Shown: positions 12,565-26,700 of the stretch, piece after piece
How positions within the stretch are numbered: the stretch's first letter is position 1
Layout of the letters: the number at the start of each line of letters is the position of its first letter
Assembly (NCBI GenBank): GCA_017506865.1
Contig: JAFCMP010000034.1
Span: 62,001 to 126,000, forward strand
DNA: 64,000 bases
Direction: 5' to 3'
DNA from: Tribonema minus
Taxonomy: Eukaryota > Sar > Xanthophyceae > Tribonematales > Tribonemataceae
Notes under the pieces: generated by a model
Told to the model about the DNA's origin: nothing
The model's input: the letters and a program-made list of their open reading frames with translations, nothing else
The model's database searches: none
Translations under genes and position numbers: made by a program

Positions 12565-14773
12565 GGCGCGTCAGGCGGAGCGCCGGCCCTACTGTAGCAG
12601 CGCCAGTGGCGTGCCACGCGCGGGCGCTGCGCAACCTGCAACACATGGCCATGTGGCGCAGCGCCGATGTGTGAGCGCCATGCACGTGCACAGCGGTTTT
12701 TTGGCGCTGGCATCAGTCGCTTGGCATGCCAGTCGGCGCTCGGCGGCGCCAATGAATCAATAGCACGCTGCCTTTGAGAAGGAAGACGGCTGCAGATACT
12801 GACAGGTTGCACATGTGACCATCTGCATGCAACTGGTATTTTGGCTGCAACATGGTGCCTCGCACGATGTGGCCAGTCACTCACTCATGTACTAGCAAAA
12901 GGCCAAGTCGTAGTCATTTTTGCCACATTTCCTTCCGCACTGGATCATTGATCACAGATGTTAATTACAGTATTTTGGAGGCATGGAGGCATAATGTTCT
13001 TCCGGACTGTTCTCGACTAATAAGAGGGAAGTGGTGGATGGATGGATGTCGGGCTCCTATATGCTATGGAAGCCCGCACTCGCTGCAGATTATGTTGTAA
13101 GCACGCTTTCGCTGCCCACATGATGACTGCTCAAGTCTGCAGACAAACGCACTTCCGGCCGAAACTGCTCACGAACGACACCAGCCACGTATAACACCCA
13201 TAAAAAAACGAGCACCGTCAAACGAGCAAAGCGCAGCGCGTTCATGAGGTGCTACTGGTTACACCTTTCACCGGCAGATCACGTACCGTCACGGGGTGGT
13301 AGTGTGTCGCCAGCCCACCACCTCCTGGCAATTGCCCCAGAACAAAAGCGGAGAAACACGCCTAGCTCTCCCTCGCGACAGCAAATTGAGTCCTGACTTG
13401 AATGGACTTCCTTGGCGACTCGTCTGAAGGCCTGAGGACGAGCTGGCGCGCTGGTTTAGATGTGCCAGTCCTCACCGCCTCATACTGGCACCACCGTCTT
13501 TCTGAACGGTCGCGCGTCTATACCTACCCAGGGGGAATAAAAACATGCTTATGATGCATGCGCTTGTCTCTCTTGAAGGCGCGACGCGACGCCAGTTAGC
13601 ACGACGCACTGCACTGATGACAAACTGCGCTGCACACCACATGCATACCACGTGCTAGGTACCGTGAAGCACAGAGCTGATTACGAGTGGGGAAGTTCCT
13701 GGAGGAGAGTCACCCATGTGGCACACACACGCACCTTGCGAAGCCGAACTTGCTGCATGTTGTGCTACAGCTGTCACTGTTCAAATACGTGTTCAAATAC
13801 GTGCTTCCAGGGCTTTTGTCCATCGAAGTGAGTTCGGTGGAGGCTCTTACTCTGATGGACTCATGAATCTTGCACAAACAGGCAAGTGCAGAGCCAGACA
13901 CCTACATGGTGATGTGTGAGCCAGAGCTGGGCTGCCCCTGCAGGGCAGGAGAAAAAAGAGCGCTGCAATATGGTCGTTTGTGTGGGTGCGTGTCAAGTTG
14001 AACACTGCACTTGCCAGTGTGCTCGCTGCAGATCAGCAGCGACAATGCATGCATGCAGTAATTTTCATTCCAGCACGGCACAGCACACACGGTCCCTTGC
14101 GATTGCAGTATATTGGTAGAGGGCCAGTCCACGCAAGGTGGGCTGGCAGGGCTGGTATATTGAAAAAGCGCCGCCGCTGCGGCGCCGGGCACGGCGCAGA
14201 GAGTCTTGTGCAGAGGGCGGTCACATCCAGCACAGACGCAGCCACGCTCAGCAGCGAGGGCAGCGCGGCGCTGACGTACACACAGAAACACGATGCTGGA
14301 GTTACAACGAAAGAAAGGCTGGTACCAGGTAACGCAGCCCGCAGTGAACGCGGGGGGGAGCTCCCCACCGGCACTGCGGTACCGCGGCATACACCACAGC
14401 GGGACACGGAACGAAGGAAGACCGCAGCAGCTGAGCCTGGTGGCGCCTTTCAACAGCAGGCGCCAAGGCGACGCACAGATCGCTTGGAATGTCATCTATA
14501 TGCCCCCCCCCACCCCCCCACCCCCTCCCCCCCCCCCCAGACCTCTTCAAACAGGGGCTAACCGCATGCCCCGAGAAGGCCGGGTAGACACCCGTCGTGC
14601 TTGCTCCGTATGGCAGTGAGGCTGCCTACGAACATGCGCGCGGCAGCGTCGGCTGCAAGGAGAGATCCAGGGAGCAACGAGTGCGCCGCGCCGCGCCGCG
14701 CCTCGCCGCAATGACGACGGCGGCGGCGACGTCGCGCAGCGGCGCAGCACGGCGCAGCAGCAGCGCTCGGTCC
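12565..14773. other. Intergenic between sirtuin start and oxidase stop
   Basis: The 2.2-kb stretch contains the sirtuin promoter side and the 3' side of the oxidase gene. Open frames up to ~195 codons exist on the minus strand near 13902-14495, but none has recognisable motifs or a coding-like splice structure. A C-rich run lies at about 14503-14539. I see no tRNA or other RNA gene that I can support. Confidence 0.4.
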
Positions 14774-17700
14774 TCACGCCGCGCGGCACACGCCGGGCGT
14801 CGCGCCGCAGTTGGTGACCGTGAACGAGTCGAAGGAGTAGTTGGCGGCGGCGCCCTCGAAGCACAGCGTGAGCGTGTGGATGCCGGCGGGGAGCGTGAAG
14901 GCGTTGAGCGCCGCCGCGGGCGCGTACGCCGCGAACGCGACGGCGCCGCCCGTGCCGTTCCACGCGGCGTCCTCCACGCGCAGCAGCTGGCCCTTGGCGC
15001 CCGGCGCGGGGCAGAAGTTGCCCGCGTCGAGCCACAGCGACCAGTGCATGCCGAGCGGCGCCTGGCCCTTGGGGCGCGCGGCGGCGGCGACGTTGAGCGC
15101 GACAAAGTACGTGCCCGCCTTGGTGACGTTAACCGTGTACTTGAGCCACTCGCCGTCACGGATGTAGGTGATGGCCTTGGCGGCGCCGATGTTGTCGATC
15201 TCGACGGACGCCTCGCCGACGCGCATGGCGGACGGCGCGCCGCGGTCGATGTTGATGTTGTGGTACGCGACGGCCTCGCCGCCGAGGTCAAAGGCCTCGG
15301 CCTGGGGGGGGGGGGGGTGAGGGGGGGGGAGGGGGGGTGAGGGGGGGCAGGCACGGCATGCGCGCTTGCTTGCGCATGGACGATCAAATAGATGTATACT
15401 CCTGAAGTAAATGTACATGAATGAACGCGCAGCTTTCATCAGTAAGAAATGGCGCAGAGCTTTCACATGCCTCCATGCCTGTTGTCAAAACCAGCTTGAA
15501 AGGTTGGTGTCCAGCGGGGTGAGTTTACATCAGGCGCGAATCTTCACTGCATCTGTTGAGCGCTGCTACGTGATTGCAAGCGACTGCGAGCCATGCGCCC
15601 GTGCAGCAGCACACGGGCCTCTCGCCAGTCATCACATACACAAGCAGGCCTGCGACACGCAGAGCTCAGCACCGCCCGCGCCGCTCACCTCGATCGTGCC
15701 CGGCAGCTTGGCCGCGTTGCCGCCGTACGGCGTGCTCACGGGCTCCGCCTTGGGGCACGTGCCCCAGTTCTTGACGTACGGGAACGGTTTGGCGGTGGAA
15801 CCGTAGCGCACGTACATGACGGCCATGATGCCCATGTCGGAGTGCTCCGCAATGTGGCAGTGCATCACGCGGTGGCCGCCGTAGCGCTCGGGGCGCATGT
15901 ACACCGGCACGGCGCCGGGGGCGCTGATGCTGTCGACCCAGTCGCCTGTGGGGGGGGGGGGGGGGGGGGATATGGGGGGGGGGGGCGTGAGTACTTGACA
16001 AAGTCTGTGCGTGCACAGGGCGTGCCGGTTGCAGGATGGAGTCTGGTCGTAAAGAGTTGCCAGTGCATGTGCATGCCTGCTGCGACGTGCGTGATAATGT
16101 CCCAGTACGGACATTAGACGCCGTGTGTGATGCCCAAAGGCGCACTGTGCACTTTGCTTGTGAAGGGCATTTGTTGTTCGAGATCACACGCATAGTCCAA
16201 GACCAGTCTGATTGTAACACATGTTGCAGACCACATCCGCATGCCAAGCACTGTTCCGCAGCGAGGCGCAGTACACTCAACCAAACCTTGTATGCGCTGC
16301 GCCGCCTTGCCGCGGCGCCACCCTGTCCGCCGCCGCTCACCTGGCACGTTTCACTCGGGCGCACCGGGCCACTGAGTCAATCACGCCAACTCAGACAGGC
16401 CCCACTGACTCGTTTTTAAAACGCATCCAAGCCGATGCAGTACACGAACGTCAGACAGCGAGCATGCGCAGGCCTCCGCCGCCGCCTCAGCGCTCACCTG
16501 GCATGTTCCAGTTGGGCGCGCCGGGCCACTGGTTGGTCACACCCACGGCGCCGAGCTGCATGTGGTCGACGTGGATGTGCAGCGGGTGCTTGTCGGAGCC
16601 CGTGATCTGCCACGCCTCCAGGTTGCGGTTCGACATGGTGCGGATGTACGTGTCGGGGCTGGTGAACTTCTGGCCGTTGAGCGCGTCGCGCACCGTCAGG
16701 TCAAAGGGGGGGCCGCGCAGCCTAAGGGGACACGCGCGGGGGGGGGTGGGGGGGTGGGGGGTTGGGGGGGGGGGGGGGGCATGCAGTGTAAGAGCGCGGA
16801 TGCTCAGCGGGGAGCGTTGGAGGCGTGCGCGGATGCGTGGCAGCGGGCCGCAGCAGGCGCGTTGGTCCACGGGCGCAGCGACGACGTGCGCGTGGCGTCA
16901 TGGAGTATGTAGCAACAGCATGAACCGAGGTACACACGAAGGCGCAAGCCGGGCCACCGCTGGACCCTGCAGCAGTGCTGCCGTGTACGCCGACTTATAT
17001 GCATACCTCTGGGTAGATCATGCATGTCTCAAACATCTCTTGAGGAATATTTTTGAGACAGGGGTACGACAACTCTGGAATGATCAGTGGCTGAGCTCCG
17101 CAAAGGCACTTGCTGAGGCCGCCGCTCCACTCAGACTGTGCGGCGCACACGGGATGCGCGTGTTGTCACCCTCGAGCAAAAACGAGTTTCCAAAACCAAT
17201 TTGCACTGCCAGCTCGGCGCCGCTGCTGCCCACAAGCATACACACAACGGCGCACACGCGAGCACCAATGTACGCTCGCAGCGGCTTCATCACCTGCGTG
17301 GCACCTTCCGGGCGTCGGTCAGGTAGCCGGGGCGGCACGGCGCCCACAGCGGCAGCGGGTCGGCGGGCGGGCGCAGGAATGGCGTGACGGTGATGGTGGC
17401 GATCGTCGGCGCCGCCGCGACCTGCAGGCGCGCATGACAGCACGTGGCACAGCTCAGCATGGGATGATGGAGGCAGGCAGGCACTGGCTATGAGCAGCAT
17501 GAAAGCGACTAACAATAAGAGAAAACTGTGCGAACAGTGCTCGCTCGCGAGGAATGGGCAACGTAGGCACGAGGAGCAGGGGAGCTGCGGGGGCTGCAGG
17601 CATGGGGATGGCGCGCCCGGGCAAGACGCACGGGGGCAGCGCGGTCGCGGAGAGCGAGTGAGCAGGCACGCACACATCAAGCGCTGCTCAACAAAACCTT

Positions 17701-20700
17701 CTTACACAACGCGGTTTCTGAGCAGCGCCAGGCGGGCCGCGCGCAGGCGCCTTGTCTGCCTCTCTGGAGCACAGAAAGCGCGTGAACATCCGCGTCACCG
17801 AGCAGTCCATACGGCGAGTCGCCGGTCGAGAGAGCACGCACGCGGTCTATGTGACCCGCACAGAAACACAGGGGGGGGGGAGGGAGGGGGGGGGGGGGGG
17901 GGGGTACGCACGCACCTCCGCGCCGACGTCGCCCACGTGCGCGTACGCGACGTTGTGCACGACGCCCGCCACGAAGCACTTGATGGCGACGTCGAGGCGC
18001 GTGGAGAGGGACACGAAGAGCGCGTTGCCGGCGACCGCGCGCGGCGCGTCGGCGAGCGGCACGCCGTCCTTGGCCAGCAGCCCCAGCTGGCACGGCACGC
18101 CGTTCAGGACCTTGGGCTCAATGGTGATGATGGAGTTGTACTGCGAGGGGGGAGTGGGGGGGGGGGGGGGGGGGGGGGGGTGGAGGCGGTGCGTGAGGGG
18201 GGGGGGGGCGAGCGTCCTGCGGCGGAATTCAGCATTGCATGCGAGAACTCGTGGCCTCGACGACGGTGCAGCGGGCGTGATGGAGGGGGCGCTGTCGACA
18301 GGCGCTAGCAGCATGCAGGCAGCGGGAGAGAGCGGCACGCGCAGCATCAGGCAACTGCGGCAGCGCAGACGACGGCCGCGGAGGGCCGTCTCGCGCCTGT
18401 GCGCCCTCGTCTTTGCATGCGCCCGCACGCCGTCGCGGCGATCTCAGGCAGCAGCGCGCAGGCAGCAGCGCTCACGCAGCAGCACTCACGCAGCAGCGCT
18501 CAGACTCAGACAGCAGCGCTCAGACAGCAGCGCTCACACATCAGACAGCAGTGCTCGACACATGGCTCCAGCGCACATCGCCCTCTGGGCGTCAGCGCAG
18601 CGTCTCTCTCTGCCGCTGCGCAGCCCGCTGCGCTGCGACCCGCGCTGCCGCTCACCTGGTGGCCGACGTTGAGCAGGCGCAGGCGCGTCCACTGGCCCGC
18701 CTCCACGTTGATGTTGGCAAGCGCCGTGGTCATGGCGGGCTTCACCACGACGCCCGCGCCGGGCGCGGAGCAGCCGTTGACCAGCGTGAACGCGGCCGTG
18801 ATGTCGCTGTCGAAGATGCGGTCGCCGGACTGCGTGGCGAACGCCTGCAGGCCGGGGGGGTCGATTTCCTGTCGTGCGTGATGGGGGGGGGCAGGGGGCG
18901 GGGGGGGGGGGGGGGGGGGGGGGGCAGCGTCAGCGTTTGACTGAGGGTACATTGCCTGAATCCAGTTTACAGGGCAGCGTCAGCGTTTGACTGAGGGTAC
19001 ATTGCCTGAATCCAGTTTACGCCCAGTGCGCCTCACGCGGGGCGTCCACGTCAACGTGACGGCCTGTGCTTGCCCTGCTGTCGGGAAGTACATCTTACGG
19101 GGGGAGGGGCGTGCGTGCATGCATGCACACACTGCCCGCGGACCCGTGCCCAAGTTCATGTGCGCCGTAGCATCGCTCCGTGTCAGCAGCAGCGCTCAAC
19201 AGCAACAGGGTGCGCCAGCGTGCCCTCACCTGGATCATGAGGTACTGCTCGGGCATGGTCTGTATGGCGGCGGGCGTCACGGAGGCCTCGCGCGCCATGG
19301 GCTCAATGACAATGAGGCCGGCCGCGCCGCCGTGCGTCTGCAGCGCCACGGCGCCGTGCTTGTGGGGGTGGTACCTGCGTGCGACAGCGAGTGCGGCGTG
19401 CATGGTCAGGTTGGCCCATGAGGCAGCGCGCAGCTAGGGGACGGACCGCAGCTGAGGGGTGACACACGCCGCATTCCGCCGGCGGCGCAGCGCGGCGGCG
19501 GCATGCTGAGCATCGCGCTGAGCACTGCGCATGCGCCCGCGCCGCTGTCGCAAGTGAAGAGCGATTTGCTGTAGCGTCGGTGCCGCTGCCATGCTCGCAG
19601 AGTCGACCGGCAGAACTGAAGGCCTGCTGAGCTTACACCCCCCCCCCCCCCTCTCTCACGCAGCTCACGCGCCGCCTCATTTGCAACGGCCACGCACTCA
19701 CCAGTGCAGGCCGCCGATGTGGTCGCACGGGATGCGGTACTGGTACGTGTACTCCTGCCCGGGCAGGATGCTGACGAACGGGTTGTCGGCGGGCGACTCG
19801 CCGCTGATGTGCAGGCCGTGCGTGTGGATGTTGGTGACGGTGGGGCCGTGGAAGCCGTTCATGACGCCCGTCTCCGGCTTGCCCTCGGGCCACGCGCCGA
19901 GGTCGTTGCGCACGGTGAGGTAGTACACTTGGCACGCCTGAATGAATAGAGGAGACGGGGGGGGGGGGGGGGGGCAGCTTGAATAGAGCTAGAGAGAGAG
20001 AGAGGGACGCGCATCGTAGACGTCTTGAGAGGCAGCGATGCGCTCGGCGCGCGGCCGTCGGCAGGCGAGGGCAAACGTGAATTGAGACATGCAGGTAGTT
20101 GCAGTGAAGCCGGAGCACTGCTGCGCGGCGGAGAGCAGCGCACGGGGCGGCGGCGGCGGCAGCAACAACGGCCGCCGCCGCCCGCAGCTGCGCGCAAACG
20201 GACACACACGCAACAGCGCCGCGCGCACAGTGCCGCAGCATCCAATCCGCGCGCACCTTCATGCGGATGATGGGGCCGGGGATGAGGCCGTTCCATGCGC
20301 GCGTGCGCAGGGTGCCGCCGTCCGCCGTGGTGAGCGTCACCACGCCGAGCGTCAGGTCCGCGGTGAACGTGCCGTCGGCCTGGTGCGTCCAGCCGAGCTC
20401 GGGGAAGCCCGTGCCGGGGAAGCAGCCGCCCGCCTCGGGGATGTTGGCGGGGGGGACGTACGCGTCCGTCGTGGGCGCGGGCGTGGCGTCGGGGACGGCG
20501 ACCTGCACGCAGGGGGGTTGAGGGGGGGGAAAGGGGGGGGAGGGGGGGGCTGAGGAGGCACGTTTGTAGAGGGGGAGAGAGAGGGGAGAGCGGTGTTGCG
20601 AGTGTGCCGCGCAGGCAAGTGCGCGCGCGGCCGTGATGATGTCACGTGAGCGCGCGCGCCGTCGAGTCCGCTGCAGTTGACGGCAGGGCGTTGAGCTTTG

Positions 20701-23700
20701 ATTCAGACAGCACATGGTAACAACAAGCGCGTGATTTTTGCGCTCTTGTCCCTACGGGTGCCTTCTCCATGACTCTATCTGCATGACTCCGACTCATGAC
20801 TCACCTGGCCCGTGCCCGGGCCCGTCCCGTCGAGGTACACGCGCGTGATCCTCATGTTCTCGTAGTCGGCCATGTACAGCGCGCCGTCGGGCCCCTCCTC
20901 CATGTGCACGATGACAGAGTTGGCGATCAGCACGTGCGGCGGCTTGGTGCGGTCCATGTGGCCGTCGGCGTCAGCGTCAAAGTACCACACGCAGCCCTTG
21001 ACGCGGTCCGCGAACATGACCTGAAAGCGACGGCGGCGTGCGCGGCGGCAGTGTGAACGGGGGGTGGGGGGGGGGCACGGCGTCAGTAGGGGGTCGCGCT
21101 GGCAACAGTGAGTCACGGTTGAAAGAATCGCGGGGCGCTTGCTTTGAAAGCTTGATGCCTGCGAGTGGCGCTTGGCGGAGGCAAGCGTCGAGAGAATTGC
21201 CGTGCGCTTGTTTGAAAACTCGGAGCCTGTGAGTGGCGCTTGGCGGAGAGCACTCTCGCTGCGACGCCGTTTCTGCTTCGCGCGCGAAAAAAATAGTTAA
21301 AACTGTCACGGCGCGACAACGCAAAGCATCTGGCACTTGGCAGGGGCGCGCAGCGCACCCAGCATATTGACAGCACGACACGCCGCGACACCACGTCGCG
21401 CAGGGCGGCAGCGCACGAGGACTACCCGCAGCGGCCGAACACGCACACGCGTGCGCGTTGCGTGCGCTCGCGGCGCGATGTAGACATCTCACCTTGCCGC
21501 GCAGCACCGCGGGCATGGACAGCGCGTCGGAGATGTGGACGGACGTGATGGCGGCGTTGTCGTCGTTGCCGCAGTAGTCGGGGTACTGCGGGTCGAGGAT
21601 GCCCGTCCGGTACTCGTACTGCGGCGGCTGCCACATGACGTCGGCGCCTGGCGCGACGCGGGGGGGGCGGGGGGGGGGGGGGGGGGGGGGGGCACGTCGG
21701 GGGGAGGGGGCGCGCGGTCAGGGGGGGCATGCGGCGGAGGGCAGAGAGCGCTTGCGCACGCGTGCACAAGCGGCGAAGTGAGGCGCCCGAACGCTAGGCA
21801 CCTGCGTGGCGCTGAGGGACCTGCCGCAATGGGACTCAAACGAGTACCGCGGGATGTCGTGGTGGCGGTGGCGGTGGCGGTGCGCGCGCACGCCGATGTG
21901 GGAGCAGCGGCGGCAGCGCGCAGGTGACGCGTGCATGACTGTGAGCAGCTGCGAAGCAGCGGTCCAATCCTGTCCCTAACCCTAACCCTATGGCTATGCC
22001 TACGTACCTGCGGGCATGGCAACGCCCCTGGTGTAGGCGTCAACCGCGGTGTAGACGGGGGCGCACGTCTGCAGGCCGAGGCCGTTGAGGTAGTTGGCGC
22101 GCTCCTGCTCGCTGGGGCAGTCGTACAGGGCGTACTGCTTGGGGTTGGCGAGCGCTTTCTGCGATTGGGGGGGGGGGGAAGAGGGTGTGGGGGGGGAGGG
22201 GCGGTTGAGGAGTGCGTCATAGAGTGTGCCGTGGGGGTTTTAAGGGAGGGGCAGCGGACATTTCTGGGCAGCAGTGCTGAGGTGCAGTGCAGTCAAGTGA
22301 GGAGGAGCTGATGAGCTGTCAATGGCGCTACCCGCGACTGCACACGCAACCGATGCAGCTTCATAATTGGCACCAGCAGAGCAACGCGGTCGGACTGCAG
22401 CGCATCCGCCAACATTTGTGCACACAGGTGCATCAGGCAGTGAATGAAGTCATTCGATGGCTGCCCGACTATGGCCTTCTGATGCAGTGTGCATCAAGAA
22501 GTGGCCATACCATGGGCAGCACAGCGGATCATAGCCCCCTGCTCACCTGTGCACTGGGGTAGATGCCCTCGATGCATGGCCACCCCTGCGGAAGGCAAGA
22601 GCACGCGCAGACGGGCGGGGCGGCATGATAGTTCAGCGCACGTGTTGTTGCGTGTCGCCACACCCCCGGCAAGCAGCACGCATCACGTATACCGTGATCT
22701 TCTCAGGCAAACAACCATGGAGGGAAACCAGAAGCGTGCTGCCTGCTGGACTGAATCGCAGAACAAGGTCCAACTTCAACTCGTTAGAGCAGCTTGTTCT
22801 GGGCGCGGGGCCACCGTGCTGCGGCTGCCATGAGCGGTCACAACCGCTGGTGCAGGGCGCCGCCATGCCAGATGGCGCGCGCTGCATGCTGCGGTGCTAG
22901 TAGACCAAGTGCTGAGCATGCACACATCTCAGCCCTCTCCCCCCCGCCACCCCGTTTCACCGCATGGTCCTCACAACGCACACGCATGCACACACATGCT
23001 CCCCCCTCGCCCAGCCGCAAGGCGCAGTAGCGCAGGAGCCATCGCAGACACCGCCAGCGGCGTCCTGCACAATCCGCTTCGCTGGCAGTGCTGTATTGCG
23101 CGCCCCCGAGCAAACGTCCCGCACACAACCTCAACTGGAGGTGCTCTCACACGCATGCCGCTCGCATGCCGCTCTCTACGCACGCAGAGCTCGACGACCC
23201 ACGCACGCCACCATCATTGCTCGCAATGCGCACTCACCCAGTTGTACGGCGCGGGCGCGGTGGCGGGCGTGCCGGCGGCGGCGGCGGCGGCGACGCGCTT
23301 GTTCATGTCGGGCGCCCAGAAGAGGCGCTCCGTGGTGCCGCCGTCGCCCTGGCCGACGTCACAGATCCACAGCGCATCCTTCTGCGCGTGGTAGTACATG
23401 CGGAACGGCTGGCGGTTGCCGCGCGAGACCACCACGAGCTGGTCCAGCGTGATGGGCACCTTGGAGTCGAGCAGCTTGCCGGGGATCATGAGGACCTGAT
23501 GGGGGGGGGGCGGGGGGGGGCAGTTTAGAAAGGGTCAGTTCACATTGGGTGCCTGGGGGGCACGGTCCATACTTGAGACAGGGAGGGCTGTGCTTTCAGA
23601 GCTGTGGGGTTCGTTAGAATTGCATCTGGTTTGAGGCATGTGAGCAGGTGGCGTATGGCCGAAGACGCGTTTCCTGCTGTGCCGTGCGCGTCGAGCGGGA

Positions 23701-26700
23701 GGTAGCAGATGCGGCAGAGCGACGTCTTGCGGTGACTCATCCAGGAACGCACGCGTGAAAGCAGGCGATCTGCAAGGTGCGCTGACACCGAGGCGCCGCC
23801 TGCGCGACGGAGGGTTTCGTGCACCTGTGACTCTCGGCATAAAGGGCAGCGCTCAAGGGCTTTGCGCGCTCTCACGCAGCGCTCTCGCGGCACACAGCCC
23901 TCCGCCCTGCAGCGGCGCGCTTCAGCATGACGCCTTTGCACGCTGCCATGTGCCATGCTGCAGTGCTCAGCTGGCTTTTGCGCGGCCTCATCTCATGTGA
24001 AGGGAGCAGTACACGCGTTTGCCGCGCCGACGCGCGCCAGCGCCGCAGCGCGAGCGGCGCAGCCAGCGCGCAGCGGCTGCAGCCGCCTGCACGACGCCGT
24101 CTCACGCCACGCGCGCCGCCGGCACGCGCAGCAGTCTCGAGCGCGCCGCGACACCGCTGACTCGCGCAGACCGCCCGCAGTGCAAGTCAGACGGGCCGCC
24201 CAACACAGCATTACAACAGCACATCCGACGCCGCATCCGCGCGCGCGCGCGCCCGCCGCGCCCCCTCACCTTGCCGTGCGGGAAGTCCATGCGCTGCGAG
24301 CGGAACTCGCCCTGGTCCGCGCCGGCGCCGGGCACAAAGCAGCCGTCCGTCTGCGGGAAGCCGGGGTCGATGACGTTGAGGGGCGCGGGGATGTACTTCT
24401 CGTCCACCGCGGCGAACTGCGCGCCGTCGCCCATGGCGAAGATCATGTTGGCGCCGACGTTGATGAGCGTGCCGGGGCCGTGCGTGGAGGAGCTGCCGCA
24501 CACGCCCACGTACAGCGTCAGGTCCTTGGTCATGGTAGGCACGGCGGCGTCGAAGTTGACGTTGTAGCGGTCCACGTAGTACACCTGTGCGGGGGGGGGG
24601 GGGGGGGGGGGGGGGGGGGCGGGGGTGGGGGGGGGGGCGGGGAAGGGGGGTCAAGCGGTGAGGGGTGTGTGGGACACGCGCGGCTGCGTCAGTGATGGAT
24701 GGCAGCGTTTCACGAGCGGCGCACGGGTCGCACGTCGCTTGTAGAAGTGAGCTGCAGCGCGTCACTGCGGAGGTGCGCGCTACGTCAGGGGCGGACGTGC
24801 GCACGAAGCGCACGCGCCGCCGCCGATGCTTGCGAGAGCCAGCGCCATTCGTTGTGCCTAGACGCAGGGGCAGATGCTGCAACAGCGCTCCGCATCTCGC
24901 AGCCTCCATGGGTAGCAACATGTATATACTAAGCATTCCGGCCTCCGCTGGGCGCAGTCACCGGTGCCATCTCAAGAGTGCACCGTTTCAACATTATGAA
25001 AGCTCAGCAGTTCGCCTCCAACGTGCAGCAGTGAAAACTGGCGCACGCGAGTGATCTGCGGCCTGCTCGACGGCATCGAAATGCGCGCCTTGACAGTGCA
25101 CGTCATCCACGCTCATGCGTCCCTTTCTGCGATTGTGTTGCCTGCAGAAGCAGCCGTGGAAGTGCGCACTTCAAGGCGTGACGCACAGCGCACTTCTCTC
25201 TCCGGGCGCAGCGCGCACCTTTTCGCAGACCATGCCGCCGTAGTTGTTGGCGGCCAGGTTGAGGCACTGGTCGAGAGGCCACTGGTAGCCGCCGCCAAAG
25301 GCCTTGGAGCCCCACTCCGCGGGGCGCTTGGCGGCGACGGCGGCGTTGTTGGGCAGTTCCTGCGGTAGTGGACAGTAGATGGCGGTGCATCAGCGGCGGC
25401 GTGTGAGTCAGGCGGGCGCGGATGCGAAGGAGGAGGAGGTGATCGCGTATCGTCAGTGATGCACGGAGCAGAGTGACTTACGCCTTCAAACGAGACGTGT
25501 ACGGTGATTGACTCCAACATCAAGTGCCTCATGTCCGCGTGCAAAAACTGCAGCTGCTACCGCAGTTGCATGCGCTGGTCGTGGGTGGCGTGCGCCCTCA
25601 GTTGCGCGTCAGGGCTGCCCTCGCCTCGCAGCATTCAACCTCAAACCAGACGGGATAAGTGATACGCAGAGGTTGCGAGCAGTGCCAGCGACACAGTCCT
25701 CGACGCTGACGCAGGTCACGTACACGCCTCATCCTAGGCGCGCACGCACTCCTGTGCCGGCGGCGGCATATCACACGCCTCAGCATGCCGCAACCCCTAG
25801 CCCTAACCCCCCCTGGACCCTAAAACCTACTCGCAGCGTCCCTCCCGCCCCTCACCGTGACGTCGCGCGGGTTGCCCGAGTACGTGAGTGAACGCCTGCT
25901 TGGTGCCCGTGAGGAAACTGGGGAATCTCAGCCCCATTCCCTTTCGATAGGCGGGCGCCCAAGAGCGCCGCATAGAAACGGAGTTCTCCTGTCTCTTGGG
26001 ATCGACTCACCCATGTCCAATTGCTGTTCAGCCTTCAAAGTTATCTTTTTGAATATTCGCTACTCTCACCGTGACGTCGCGGGGGTTGCCCGAGTACGTG
26101 ATGAAGGCCTGCTTGGTGCCCTTGAGGAAGTTGGGGTGCCACGCGAGGCTGAGCAGGCCGTGGTCGCCGTCGCTCATCACGGCTGCGCGGATGTCCACCA
26201 CCTCCGTGTACGCCGTCGCCGCGACGTCCACCGAGTCAAACAGCCGGATCACGCCGTGCTTGTGGACGGTGACCACCTGCGAAGGCGGGCGCAAAGGGCG
26301 AAAGGGGGGGTAGAAACACATAGATGAGCCGAGCTTGTTAATAGTTATTTGACAAGCAAGTGATTGATGCTTCATGGGACTTCATGTGAGGCGTGCCGTC
26401 CCGCTGACACGCGCCGTGACGGCGGTCGCGGCGCGGGACAGTGCTTCGGTGCATCGCTGCGGAGCGCGGCACGGCGGGCAACTACTGTGTGTACCACAAT
26501 TGAGTCGATGTTTGAGTCCGCAGCGCTGCGCGCATTGCCGTGCTGGGGGACGGGCTGCGCGCAGCAGGCGGCCGCGCCCGCGCCGCGCACGACGGCGCCG
26601 CGCATCAGTTTGTCACCGCCGATGCACACTTCTCGCTTCAACGCCGTGCTGAGATGCGCTTTGTATTGCGCGCATGGGCGAATCTGACAAGGAAGGCTGA

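Noticed and set aside
13902-14495. 197-codon minus-strand frame as a gene
   Set aside because: No recognisable motif, no splice-compatible partner exon and no codon pattern like the neighbouring genes.
14597-15340. Long Arg/Val/Gly-rich frame on the + strand
   Set aside because: It is a shadow of the last oxidase exon, a common effect of GC-rich third positions. The same holds for similar frames opposite the sirtuin and carboxylase exons.
18889-18924. G homopolymers as assembly gaps or sequencing artefacts
   Set aside because: They recur at a fixed place relative to splice acceptors and only in one orientation to the genes, which an artefact would not explain; exact lengths may still be unreliable.
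21974-21991. Chromosome end (telomere)
   Set aside because: Only three CCCTAA units, inside an intron of an intact gene.
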